Shown here piece after piece: positions 1-5,412 of a stretch of DNA of 13,177 nt. The notes beneath the pieces were generated by a model, which saw nothing but the letters and a program-made list of their open reading frames with translations, did no database searches and was not told the origin of the DNA. The stretch covers positions 1-13,177 of the forward strand of contig CAIXZI010000492.1 in NCBI GenBank assembly GCA_903923915.1. Reading direction: 5' to 3'. A program made the position numbers and the translations under genes. Every line of letters starts with the position of its first letter. Within the stretch, counting starts at the first letter, position 1. The DNA comes from an uncultured Bacteroidota bacterium (GTDB lineage Bacteria > Bacteroidota > Bacteroidia > B-17B0 > Aurantibacillaceae).

Positions 1-95
1 TTTACAAGGGCTTTAGAGGTGGTCTTGTAGGGACTAAAATAATTAAATATGCTATGCCTATAAACCACCCTAAAAACCTCAACACCCCTTGTAAA
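1..95. repeat. Imperfect inverted repeat flanking the attL core
   Basis: Bases 1-20 and the reverse complement of 76-95 match at 17 of 20 positions, including a perfect TTTACAAGGG / CCCTTGTAAA pair (1-10 and 86-95). A third TTTACAA copy lies at 114-120. The left arm lies outside the predicted element boundary and the right arm inside it, so the pairing may be a recombinase or accessory-protein layout or chance. Confidence 0.4.
19..33. repeat. attL core: direct repeat of the tRNA-Arg 3' end
   Basis: The 15-mer GTGGTCTTGTAGGGA is identical to 5398-5412. On the minus strand it reads as the distal T-stem, the acceptor 3' strand and the discriminator of tRNA-Arg, plus one downstream base. It is the remnant of the original target left at the far end of the element. 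Beyond it the sequences differ (C here, G in the intact tRNA), so no functional tRNA is formed here. Confidence 0.85.
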
Positions 96-130
96 GTCAA
101 TAATAACAGCCATTTTACAAATATACATAT

Positions 131-160
131 AATCTAATTAAATCTAAATAAATGCAAATA
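131..160 (+). repeat. Three 10-bp phased repeats next to the arm sites
   Basis: AATCTAATTA, AATCTAAATA and AATGCAAATA follow each other without gaps and run straight into the 11-bp TGGACTAA array. Helically phased AT-rich repeats next to integrase sites can be accessory sites (excisionase or a bending protein). They could also be degenerate arm sites or simple AT-rich sequence. Confidence 0.4.
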
Positions 161-162
161 GA

Positions 163-192
163 TGGACTAAGTATGGACTAAATATGGATTAA
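163..192 (+). repeat. Left arm-type integrase sites (three TGGAYTAA motifs, 11-bp spacing)
   Basis: TGGACTAA occurs at 163-170 and 174-181, and TGGATTAA at 185-192, so the start-to-start spacing is exactly 11 bp. The same motif with the same spacing occurs at the other end of the element (5323-5341), and I did not notice it elsewhere in the window. One helical turn of spacing and placement inside both ends fit arm-type sites bound by the integrase N-terminal domain. The array also lies where the upstream half of the int promoter would be, so integrase binding could repress int. The function is inferred. Confidence 0.7.
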
Positions 193-197
193 ACATT

Positions 198-205
198 TAT
201 CTTTG
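198..205 (+). promoter_or_regulatory. Candidate int promoter -7 box (TATCTTTG)
   Basis: TATCTTTG matches the Bacteroidota -7 consensus TAnnTTTG exactly and ends four bases before the int ATG (210). No clean -33 TTTG is present at the expected distance; the nearest is TATG at 172-175, inside the integrase repeat array. If this box is used, transcription would begin at or within a few bases of the start codon, giving a leaderless or nearly leaderless mRNA. Confidence 0.45.
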
Positions 206-209
206 CATT

Positions 210-1412
210 ATGGCAAGCATTAAATTTTATCTTCAAAGCACTAAAAGTCCAGCTGGTATTTATGTTAGATTAAGGGATGGCAAAGCCATTGATGCCAAAG
301 CCAAAACAAAATACTCTATTAATCCAAGTGATTGGAGCGCAAAAAAGGGACAACCAAAAAAAAATGATGCCGACCCCAAATCACTTTCAAATAAATTAAA
401 AGATTTAGATGCTGACTTACTTAAACACTATACGAATAGTATAGGGAAAGAGTTGATTAATTCAGAGTGGCTAAAAAGGTTTATACACCCTGCCCCAAAA
501 GAGTTGCAGATAACCGAAAAGCTATTAGAATACTTTGATTACTATGTTAAATGCAAGGGTAACGAACTTTCAGGATCGAGTATTAAGAAGTTAAATGTTG
601 TAAAAAGTCTAATTAGTCGTTTTGAGGGCGAAACAAAAACCGAATATTTTATAAAAAACATTGATTTGAATTTTAAGTTGAGGTTTGAGGCTTATTGCGT
701 GAAACATAAATACGCACCAAATACCATCGCAAGGGCGATAATCTTTATTAAATCAATTTGTTTTCATGCAAGGGCAAATGGCATTTTAACTAATTTTCAA
801 CTTGACAACATAAAAGTAAAGTACAATAAGGCTGACAAGGTTTATCTTACCTTAGATGAGATAAAACAAATAGAAAAAAAGAAGTTAGTAGCCGATTATC
901 TCATTAATACAAGGGATTGGCTTTTGATTAGCTGCGAAACAGGGCAAAGAGTGTCCGATTTTCTACGCTTTACAAAAGACAAAATAGTAGTAGAGAACGA
1001 AAAGAATTTTATAGAATTTACCCAACAAAAAACAGGTAAATTAATGAAGATACCACTAAGTAAAAAAGTGCTTGCTATCTTAAAAAAGCGTAAAGGCGAT
1101 TTTCCGCAAGTGATTTCAGACCAAAAATATAACGACTATGTAAAAGAAGTTTGCCAGTTAGCCGGACTTACCCAAAAGATAAAAGGCAGCCTTAAAAATC
1201 CCGAAACTAACAGAAAAGAAACAGGTGTATTTGAAAAGTGGGAGCTTGTAAGCTCACATATTGGCAGACGTTCTTTTGCCACTAATAATTATGGGCGTAT
1301 TCCTACATCTATTTTGAAGTATATAACCGGACATAGTACCGAAAAAATGTTTTTAGAATACATAGGTAAAACACAAACAGAAACAGCCATGCAAGCGGCA
1401 GAATACTTTTAG
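210..1412 (+). CDS. int: Tyrosine recombinase (phage-type integrase)
   Basis: This 400-aa protein should integrate and excise the element at the tRNA-Arg site. It has the layout common in Bacteroidota integrases: an N-terminal arm-DNA-binding domain (about 1-95), a SAM-like core-binding domain (about 100-205) and a C-terminal catalytic domain (about 210-400). The catalytic set is visible: Arg247 in TGQRVSDF, Lys274 in QQKTGK, His350 and Arg353 in SSHIGRR, His375 in TGHS, and the nucleophile Tyr384 in FLEYIG. Nothing suggests truncation. It lies just inside attL and reads inward. The next gene starts one base after its stop codon. The TGGACTAA array directly upstream is its likely arm site and may mediate autorepression. 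The family is certain; the specific target is inferred from the direct repeat. Confidence 0.95.
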   Translation: MASIKFYLQSTKSPAGIYVRLRDGKAIDAKAKTKYSINPSDWSAKKGQPKKNDADPKSLSNKLKDLDADLLKHYTNSIGKELINSEWLKRFIHPAPKELQITEKLLEYFDYYVKCKGNELSGSSIKKLNVVKSLISRFEGETKTEYFIKNIDLNFKLRFEAYCVKHKYAPNTIARAIIFIKSICFHARANGILTNFQLDNIKVKYNKADKVYLTLDEIKQIEKKKLVADYLINTRDWLLISCETGQRVSDFLRFTKDKIVVENEKNFIEFTQQKTGKLMKIPLSKKVLAILKKRKGDFPQVISDQKYNDYVKEVCQLAGLTQKIKGSLKNPETNRKETGVFEKWELVSSHIGRRSFATNNYGRIPTSILKYITGHSTEKMFLEYIGKTQTETAMQAAEYF

Positions 1413-1413
1413 T

Positions 1414-2178
1414 ATGGAGCAAAAAAGAGTAGAAAGACACGAACACCCTGATTTTCAATATACAAGTGAATATCAAGGGATGCAACTCGCTTTAGAAGAT
1501 GGAATTGCGCCAAATTTCAATTTGATTAAAAAATATTATTCTAAATTAAATGATAGCAGATTTTACAACTTTTACAAATACTATAAAGATAAGATTGACT
1601 TAAACACAGCAATTAATCTAATCGTTAAACATAACTTAACCATTAATAAAAGCGATTTAATTTATTTCCTTACAGAATATGCAGCCTCTTTAGAAAATAC
1701 TGAATGGTTTACTGAGGTTAATATTGAAAAGGTACACCATGACGAACATAAGCAGAAAATCGAATTACAAAAGTTTCTTTCTAAAATAGTATCTCAAAAG
1801 AGACATGAAAATTTAAGCCATAATGAAACGATTAAAACACCTGCTATCAAGGAGATTGTATTTAATACCGACAAGCAACCTACTATTAAAATTAATTCAT
1901 ACCCTTTGTGCTATGACATTATTAATCTCTTACTCGAACACTATTCCGAAGAAATTCCTGCATTAAAACAAAGAAACCTAAACCGAAGACAATATAAAAA
2001 GAATTTTATTTTAGGATTAAAGCCTTTTGTTGCCTATCTATCTAAGGAAACAGCCGCTTTTAATTCAAAAAATGAAATATATGCCTTTATTTCTGAATTT
2101 ATAAATGTGCTTAATAACAATATAAATTTAGATGCTATAATGATAAAGGATGGCTTAAGAGCTAAGAAAGCCCAATAA
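1414..2178 (+). CDS. Unrecognised element protein, 254 aa
   Basis: I do not recognise this protein. It starts one base after the integrase stop codon, so it is almost certainly co-transcribed and probably translationally coupled with int. It has no signal peptide or membrane segment, is rich in Lys, Asn, Ile and Glu, and looks like a soluble cytoplasmic protein with predominantly helical segments. The C-terminal third (about residues 155-250) contains KINSYPLCYDIINLL followed by a basic stretch around RNLNRRQYKKNF, which could bind nucleic acid. Tight coupling to int suggests a role in mobility or its control, but that is only context. Coding is supported by the uninterrupted frame and by Asn/Lys/Ile-rich codon use like its neighbours. 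Confidence 0.8.
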   Translation: MEQKRVERHEHPDFQYTSEYQGMQLALEDGIAPNFNLIKKYYSKLNDSRFYNFYKYYKDKIDLNTAINLIVKHNLTINKSDLIYFLTEYAASLENTEWFTEVNIEKVHHDEHKQKIELQKFLSKIVSQKRHENLSHNETIKTPAIKEIVFNTDKQPTIKINSYPLCYDIINLLLEHYSEEIPALKQRNLNRRQYKKNFILGLKPFVAYLSKETAAFNSKNEIYAFISEFINVLNNNINLDAIMIKDGLRAKKAQ

Positions 2179-2180
2179 AA

Positions 2181-2204
2181 TTACGGGGAGAAACTACCCC
2201 CTAA
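2181..2204 (+). terminator. Weak hairpin after the int operon
   Basis: TTAcGGGG and CCCCcTAA can pair around an 8-base loop, with one C:C mismatch between the GC and AT parts. It starts three bases after the stop codon of the 254-aa gene. It lacks a clear downstream T-run, so it may be a weak terminator, an mRNA 3'-end stabiliser or nothing. Confidence 0.3.
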
Positions 2205-2276
2205 ATTAGCATAGTTTTAACCCTACAAAAAAATTTCACTATTCCCAACTTGCAGTGCCGATTTAAATGGCATTAA

Positions 2277-2558
2277 ATGAAAACAAGTACAATTATTGAC
2301 GGAATAAGCTCTGATGAGATAGGGGCTTTATTTAATTCTCTTAAGGATGAGATTAAGGAGATTAAGCAGAATTTCACACCAAAAATGCCAACAGAATACC
2401 TTAGCCGTACAGAGGTATCAGAAATTCTAAAATGTGATATAAGCACGGTTCATAACTGGACGGTTAAAAAGAAGTTAAAAGCATACGGCATAGGCAACCG
2501 CGTTCTTTATAAAAGAAATGAGGTAGAAGCCGCAATTATTCCATTAGATAAAGACTAA
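2277..2558 (+). CDS. Small HTH protein, excisionase/MerR-like (HTH_17 type)
   Basis: This 93-aa protein has an N-terminal helical, possibly coiled segment (about 8-32, IGALFNSLKDEIKEIKQNF) and a winged helix-turn-helix at about 41-88, beginning YLSRTEVSEIL and ending RVLYKRNEVEAAI. The family comprises small DNA-binding proteins that include recombination directionality factors (Xis) and element regulators. Its place between int and rep makes an excisionase or a replication/excision switch the most likely role. The nearby 10-bp phased repeats at 131-160 are a possible target (inference). A small reading frame starts four bases after its stop codon. Confidence 0.85.
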   Translation: MKTSTIIDGISSDEIGALFNSLKDEIKEIKQNFTPKMPTEYLSRTEVSEILKCDISTVHNWTVKKKLKAYGIGNRVLYKRNEVEAAIIPLDKD

Positions 2559-2562
2559 AGGC

Positions 2563-2730
2563 ATGAAAAATAAAACATCATGCGTGGAGAGCTTTTTAAA
2601 GGCTGCGCCCCACATCGTTAATTTGAGCGACAAAGCAATTAATCTGCTATCTAAGAGGCTTTTAATCAATCAGAGTAGATTATCGCTATTAATTCAAGTG
2701 CAAAGGCATTACCCTTTAAATAATAACTAA
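2563..2730 (+). CDS. Possible small protein, 55 aa
   Basis: An uninterrupted frame starts at an ATG four bases after the HTH stop codon and ends at a TAA 46 bases before the rep ATG. It begins MKNKTSCVESFLKAAPHI and ends QRHYPLNNN. It fills nearly all of the otherwise empty space between two co-oriented genes and could be translated by coupling. The product is basic, partly amphipathic (KAINLLSKRLLINQSRLSLL region) and has no domain I recognise. Alternatively the stretch may be untranslated DNA holding the rep promoter or replication origin. Confidence 0.45.
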   Translation: MKNKTSCVESFLKAAPHIVNLSDKAINLLSKRLLINQSRLSLLIQVQRHYPLNNN

Positions 2731-2754
2731 GTGTTATATGTTAATCTGTATTAA

Positions 2755-2771
2755 GTAACAGTTTTTGTTAC
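2755..2771 (+). promoter_or_regulatory. Hairpin immediately upstream of rep
   Basis: GTAACA (2755-2760) and TGTTAC (2766-2771) are perfect complements around GTTTT, five bases before the rep ATG at 2777. The hairpin would cover the alternative TTG start at 2765. It could control rep translation. It could also be part of a rolling-circle double-strand origin, which often carries a short hairpin near rep. The sequence shows only the hairpin. Confidence 0.4.
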
Positions 2772-2776
2772 CCGCA

Positions 2777-3718
2777 ATGTATGATACTGTAAATAAATAT
2801 TTACCAAAAGAAAGGGTTGTGAATACTGATTTACTTTCTGAAATACCATGTTATTTAACTAATGTAAAAGAAGTTTACTGCCAAACCACAGATACAGTGA
2901 GTATAAGAGGTAATTTAAAGAATTATAGAATAAGTGTAAATAAAGAGGGTGTGTTCTTAACTGGTAGTATATGTAAATACAAACTTGGCGATAATATACA
3001 AACCCTTGACCTAATAAAAACAAAAGAGGCAATCACAATGCTTTCAGATGAGCTTCATTTACCTATACACGAAGCGAATATTACCCGAATTGATTTAGCT
3101 AAAAATTTACAAATGAATTATGAAGTACCGTTTTACTACCCATTTTTAGGGGAAGCAAGCCGTTATAATCGATTAGAGCAAAACAACGGTATATATTACC
3201 GGAATGGATTAAAAGAAATGCTGTTTTATGGCAAGATATATGAACAAGAATTAAAAGGAGTACCCATACCCGAACCATTAAGAGAAAGTAATTTGCTTAG
3301 ATATGAATTAAGATTTAAAAGCCATTTAAAACAACAGTTCAAATTAAGTGAAGTCAAGGCATCTATACTGTATAACGAAAAGTTTTATTTAGGTATTAGT
3401 AACAGGTGGAAAGCTGAATATCTAAAAATTAAAAAACATAAACTATTTGAATTAGAACCCAAATCATTAAATAACGTGAAAGACTTTGAAAAACTAATCT
3501 ACCTGAATGGTATAAAAGCAATCGGTGGCGAAGTTGCTATACTGCAAATGATTGAGCAAGCCAAAACGAAAGGCGTGTTTAAAAACAAAATGCAAGTGAA
3601 ACGATGTAAAGATAAAGTGAAGTCAATTTGCAACACACCTCAACTTTCATTTGAAAGCAATGCCATTAAGGAACTTGATGAAAAAGTAAACGAAGACTTT
3701 ACATCTTACACAAAATAA
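2777..3718 (+). CDS. Rolling-circle replication initiator, phage gene II/X-like
   Basis: This 313-aa protein probably nicks the element's origin and starts rolling-circle replication. Sequence support is the opening MYDTVNKYLP, typical of this group, the conserved TRIDLAKN block (about 103-110), YGKIYEQELK (about 151-160) and LLRYELRFK (about 173-181), all in the order seen in phage/plasmid replication proteins of the gene II/X type. Several tyrosines in the 199-215 region are candidates for the nicking residue, but I cannot assign one. I chose ATG 2777 over the in-frame TTG at 2765 because family members start near this motif and the TTG is buried in a hairpin. Length fits an intact Rep. With an integrase in the same element, it suggests alternation between integrated and circular replicating states. 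The family call is by motif recognition, not by search. Confidence 0.75.
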   Translation: MYDTVNKYLPKERVVNTDLLSEIPCYLTNVKEVYCQTTDTVSIRGNLKNYRISVNKEGVFLTGSICKYKLGDNIQTLDLIKTKEAITMLSDELHLPIHEANITRIDLAKNLQMNYEVPFYYPFLGEASRYNRLEQNNGIYYRNGLKEMLFYGKIYEQELKGVPIPEPLRESNLLRYELRFKSHLKQQFKLSEVKASILYNEKFYLGISNRWKAEYLKIKKHKLFELEPKSLNNVKDFEKLIYLNGIKAIGGEVAILQMIEQAKTKGVFKNKMQVKRCKDKVKSICNTPQLSFESNAIKELDEKVNEDFTSYTK

Positions 3719-3747
3719 TTTATCTAAAGTAGATTAAAATAGATACC

Positions 3748-4017
3748 ATGAAAAGAGATAAAACCGGAGGGCGCGAAAAAGGAACTCCAAACAATGTAAC
3801 AAAAGAGGCTCGTGAATTATTTACACAAACATTAGAAGGTCAAGTACCCCGTCTTAAAATAGCCTTAGATGAAGTGTTTGAACAGGATAAGGATAGATTT
3901 GTGGAATTATTTACCAAGTTAGCTCCATATTTTATGCCAAAGAAATACGATGTTACAACCAAAGAAGAAACACTAAAACCTGTAATTATTAATGTATTAC
4001 CATTAATAGAAGATTAA
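3748..4017 (+). CDS. Small GRPKG-type phage/element-associated protein, 89 aa
   Basis: The N-terminus, GGREKGTPNNVTKEAREL, resembles the G-R-x-K-G-x-x-N start of a widespread class of small proteins in phages and mobile elements of Bacteroidota (DUF5681-like). These are sometimes near terminase small subunits. The basic glycine-rich start could be a DNA-contacting arm like an AT-hook. The rest (about 18-70) is predicted helical and ends in a short hydrophobic tail (PVIINVLPLIED). It follows rep by 29 bases and is likely co-transcribed with it. It ends nine bases before the end of the convergent TPR gene, with no terminator between them. The exact role is unknown. Confidence 0.75.
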   Translation: MKRDKTGGREKGTPNNVTKEARELFTQTLEGQVPRLKIALDEVFEQDKDRFVELFTKLAPYFMPKKYDVTTKEETLKPVIINVLPLIED

Positions 4018-4026
4018 CTGCGTAAT

Positions 4027-4986
4027 CTATTTACAATTTTTATTTATTTGCTCATTCGCATCAGTATTTCCCAAATTATTTGCTTTCAAGAAATCTAAAC
4101 AGGCATCACTTTTATTACCTAATAATTTTTTACAATTACCTCTTTGATAATAGGTATCTGCATCATTTGGGTTTAATTCGATAGATTTACTATAATCTTC
4201 TATTGCTCCTTTATAATCTTTTAGTTTTACTTTACATGAACCCCTTTCATAAAATACAACTTCGTCATTTGGGTTTAATTCGATAGATTTACTATAATCT
4301 TCTATTGCTCCTTTATAATCTCCTAATACTAATTTAGAAAATCCCCTACTATTAAAAGCTAAATTATATTTAGCGTCTAAATTTATAGCTTTAGTAAAAT
4401 CAATAATTGCCCCTTTGTAATTTTTTGATTCATTCTTTGAAACCCCTCTGTAATAGTAAGAAATGGCATTATTAAATTCTGCTTCCTTTTCTTTTATAAC
4501 TGGTTCTGCCGTAACACTACTTTCATCATCAATACCATAATTAACCTCAACTAATTGAGAATAAGCTGTGCCAATCTTTTTTAAACCAACCCATGTTTTA
4601 ATGCTTTTGTTTTCCCAAACACTATCCACCTTATTAAATGAATATCCTGTTGCTTTTAGTTTGGCAACAACAATAGAAGATTCCTTAGCGTAAATATTTA
4701 AAGAAAACTCAACACACTTGTTGTTTTTAAATACAGCATCAAAATCAGGTGCGCCACCATCTCCAAACATTAAATAATATTCGATTGTTTTGTCGCCTAC
4801 CGTTCTTTGATGCTCATAAATAACCGAAACTTTTTGCTCCCAAAATGATTTAACTGAGGCTAAAGAGCTACCGATAAAGTTTTTGTAATTATTAATAACA
4901 ATTTTATGTAATTCACTCTCTGAGTCTTGGCAAAAGCCATTTAAAAAAACTGCTATTAAAGCTGTAGTAAGTATTAGTTTTTTCAT
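4027..4986 (-). CDS. Secreted TPR-repeat protein (element cargo)
   Basis: This 319-aa protein starts with a signal peptide (MKKLILTTALIAVFLNGFCQ, cleavage probably after Q20; no lipobox), so it should act in the periplasm or beyond. A longer frame extends upstream, but the signal peptide and the promoter-like box at 5008-5015 fix the start at 4986. Residues 21-170 form a domain I do not recognise. Residues 174-319 hold about four tetratricopeptide repeats, including two near-identical units with KGAIEDYSKSIELNPND 34 residues apart. TPRs bind protein partners; the partner here is unknown. It is the only element gene read leftward and diverges from the Xre regulator with 95 bp between starts. 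That layout suggests control by that regulator and a cargo role. Any toxin, immunity or exclusion function would be speculation. Confidence 0.85.
   Translation of the reverse strand: MKKLILTTALIAVFLNGFCQDSESELHKIVINNYKNFIGSSLASVKSFWEQKVSVIYEHQRTVGDKTIEYYLMFGDGGAPDFDAVFKNNKCVEFSLNIYAKESSIVVAKLKATGYSFNKVDSVWENKSIKTWVGLKKIGTAYSQLVEVNYGIDDESSVTAEPVIKEKEAEFNNAISYYYRGVSKNESKNYKGAIIDFTKAINLDAKYNLAFNSRGFSKLVLGDYKGAIEDYSKSIELNPNDEVVFYERGSCKVKLKDYKGAIEDYSKSIELNPNDADTYYQRGNCKKLLGNKSDACLDFLKANNLGNTDANEQINKNCK
4163..4219 (-). repeat. 57-bp perfect direct repeat in the TPR gene, copy 1
   Basis: Bases 4163-4219 are identical to 4265-4321, offset by 102 bp, i.e. exactly one 34-residue TPR unit. Identity at the DNA level, including synonymous positions, indicates a recent duplication or gene conversion of a TPR unit rather than protein-level conservation alone. 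Confidence 0.9.
4265..4321 (-). repeat. 57-bp perfect direct repeat in the TPR gene, copy 2
   Basis: This is the second copy of the 57-bp segment at 4163-4219. Slippage between the copies would add or remove one in-frame 34-residue TPR unit, so repeat number may vary among strains. Confidence 0.9.
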
Positions 4987-5007
4987 TCTTAGATTATTTA
5001 TTACTGG

Positions 5008-5015
5008 CAAATGTA
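5008..5015 (-). promoter_or_regulatory. Candidate TPR-gene promoter -7 box (TACATTTG)
   Basis: On the minus strand the bases read TACATTTG, an exact TAnnTTTG match. The box ends 21 bases before the start codon at 4986, and a transcript would carry a leader of roughly 15 nt. Only a partial -33 match (TATG, 5033-5036) is seen. The box lies in the 95-bp region shared with the Xre gene. Confidence 0.45.
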
Positions 5016-5060
5016 GTGTAAAATAAACCCTACATATATGTTGGGCTAATTTCTTTTCTA

Positions 5061-5083
5061 ATACCTCACTTTTGAAGAGGTAT
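5061..5083. promoter_or_regulatory. Palindromic operator candidate overlapping the Xre start codon
   Basis: ATACCTC (5061-5067) and GAGGTAT (5077-5083) are perfect inverted halves around a 9-bp spacer. The right half includes the first two bases of the Xre start codon. Size and symmetry fit an operator for a dimeric HTH repressor, so negative autoregulation is likely, with possible control of the divergent TPR gene whose -7 box is about 45 bp away. It could also form an mRNA hairpin at the start codon. Confidence 0.6.
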
Positions 5084-5291
5084 GTCTGAAATAAAGCAAA
5101 TAGGTAAGAATATACGCAAATACAGGCTTGCAAAGGGCTTAACCCAACTTGACCTTGCGGCTAACTGCGGCTTTGAGGAATCCAGTATAGGAAGGCTTGA
5201 AAATGGCAATACTAATCCCACTATAAAAACACTATTAAAAATTGCAAAGGCTTTAGAAGTTAAATTAATTGATTTGGTAAGGGTAAAGTAA
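5082..5291 (+). CDS. Xre-family HTH transcriptional regulator, 69 aa
   Basis: This is a single-domain Cro/C1-type HTH protein (HTH_3). The domain covers about residues 7-64: IGKNIRKYRLAKGLTQLDLA leads into the recognition helix around EESSIGRLENG and NTNPTIKTLLKIAKALEV. There is no extra effector or peptidase domain, so it is a minimal repressor. The start at 5082 gives the standard N-terminus, and the start codon sits in a perfect inverted repeat, which suggests autoregulation. It is divergent from the TPR gene and last before the right end of the element. A bidirectional terminator lies 62 bp downstream. It is likely the maintenance or cargo regulator of the element. A bare antitoxin is an alternative, but no toxin partner is recognisable next to it. 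Confidence 0.9.
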   Translation: MSEIKQIGKNIRKYRLAKGLTQLDLAANCGFEESSIGRLENGNTNPTIKTLLKIAKALEVKLIDLVRVK

Positions 5292-5322
5292 ATCGTAATA
5301 AAAACAAAAATAACCTCTGTTT

Positions 5323-5341
5323 TGGACTAACCGTGGACTAA
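5323..5341 (+). repeat. Right arm-type integrase sites (two TGGACTAA motifs, 11-bp spacing)
   Basis: TGGACTAA occurs at 5323-5330 and 5334-5341, in the same orientation and with the same 11-bp phase as the left array. The second copy continues as TGGACTAAAAT, which closely matches GGGACTAAAAT at 30-40, directly overlapping the attL core. The pair lies between the end of the Xre gene and the terminator that precedes attR. Confidence 0.7.
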
Positions 5342-5353
5342 AATAGGAAACAA

Positions 5354-5392
5354 AAAAGCCTAACAAACTATCTATCAGTCTATTAGGCTTTT
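5354..5392. terminator. Bidirectional intrinsic terminator between the Xre gene and tRNA-Arg
   Basis: AAAAGCCTAA (5354-5363) and TTAGGCTTTT (5383-5392) are perfect 10-bp complements around a 19-nt loop. Each strand places a T-run at its 3' side, so the hairpin can end the Xre transcript going right and the tRNA-Arg transcript going left. It lies inside the predicted element, so the element appears to supply the terminator of the tRNA it interrupts. Confidence 0.75.
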
Positions 5393-5397
5393 ATTCC

Positions 5398-5412
5398 GTG
5401 GTCTTGTAGGGA
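5398..5412. repeat. attR core: direct repeat within the tRNA-Arg 3' end
   Basis: This is the second copy of the 15-bp repeat. It covers the last 14 bases of the tRNA gene and one base beyond. Integration at this site would rebuild an intact tRNA, with the 3' end supplied by the element copy, as is usual for tRNA-targeting tyrosine recombinases. Confidence 0.85.

Larger units (their letters stand above)
19..5412. mobile_element. Integrated 5.4-kb element at the tRNA-Arg 3' end (rolling-circle Rep plus tyrosine integrase)
   Basis: The element is bounded by a 15-bp direct repeat (19-33 and 5398-5412). The right copy is the 3' end of the tRNA-Arg gene. It carries an integrase at one end, an excisionase-like HTH protein, a gene II/X-like replication initiator, a GRPKG-type small protein, an Xre regulator and a secreted TPR protein. 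Its genes are visibly more AT-rich than dapD and lepA outside it. No virion, conjugation or relaxase gene is recognisable, so it could be an integrated rolling-circle plasmid, a satellite of a filamentous phage, or a decayed prophage. The boundaries rest on the repeat and the tRNA target; only 18 bp of left flank is visible. Confidence 0.85.

Noticed and set aside
2765-2776. TTG start for rep adding four residues
   Set aside because: The ATG at 2777 gives the family-like MYDTV start, and the TTG is inside a hairpin.
4987-5133. N-terminal extension of the TPR protein
   Set aside because: The extension would precede a clean signal peptide, overlap the Xre gene, and include the candidate promoter.
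19-5412. CRISPR array or known anti-phage defence system in the element
   Set aside because: No regular repeat-spacer array is present, and none of the element proteins shows a recognisable nuclease, toxin or defence domain.
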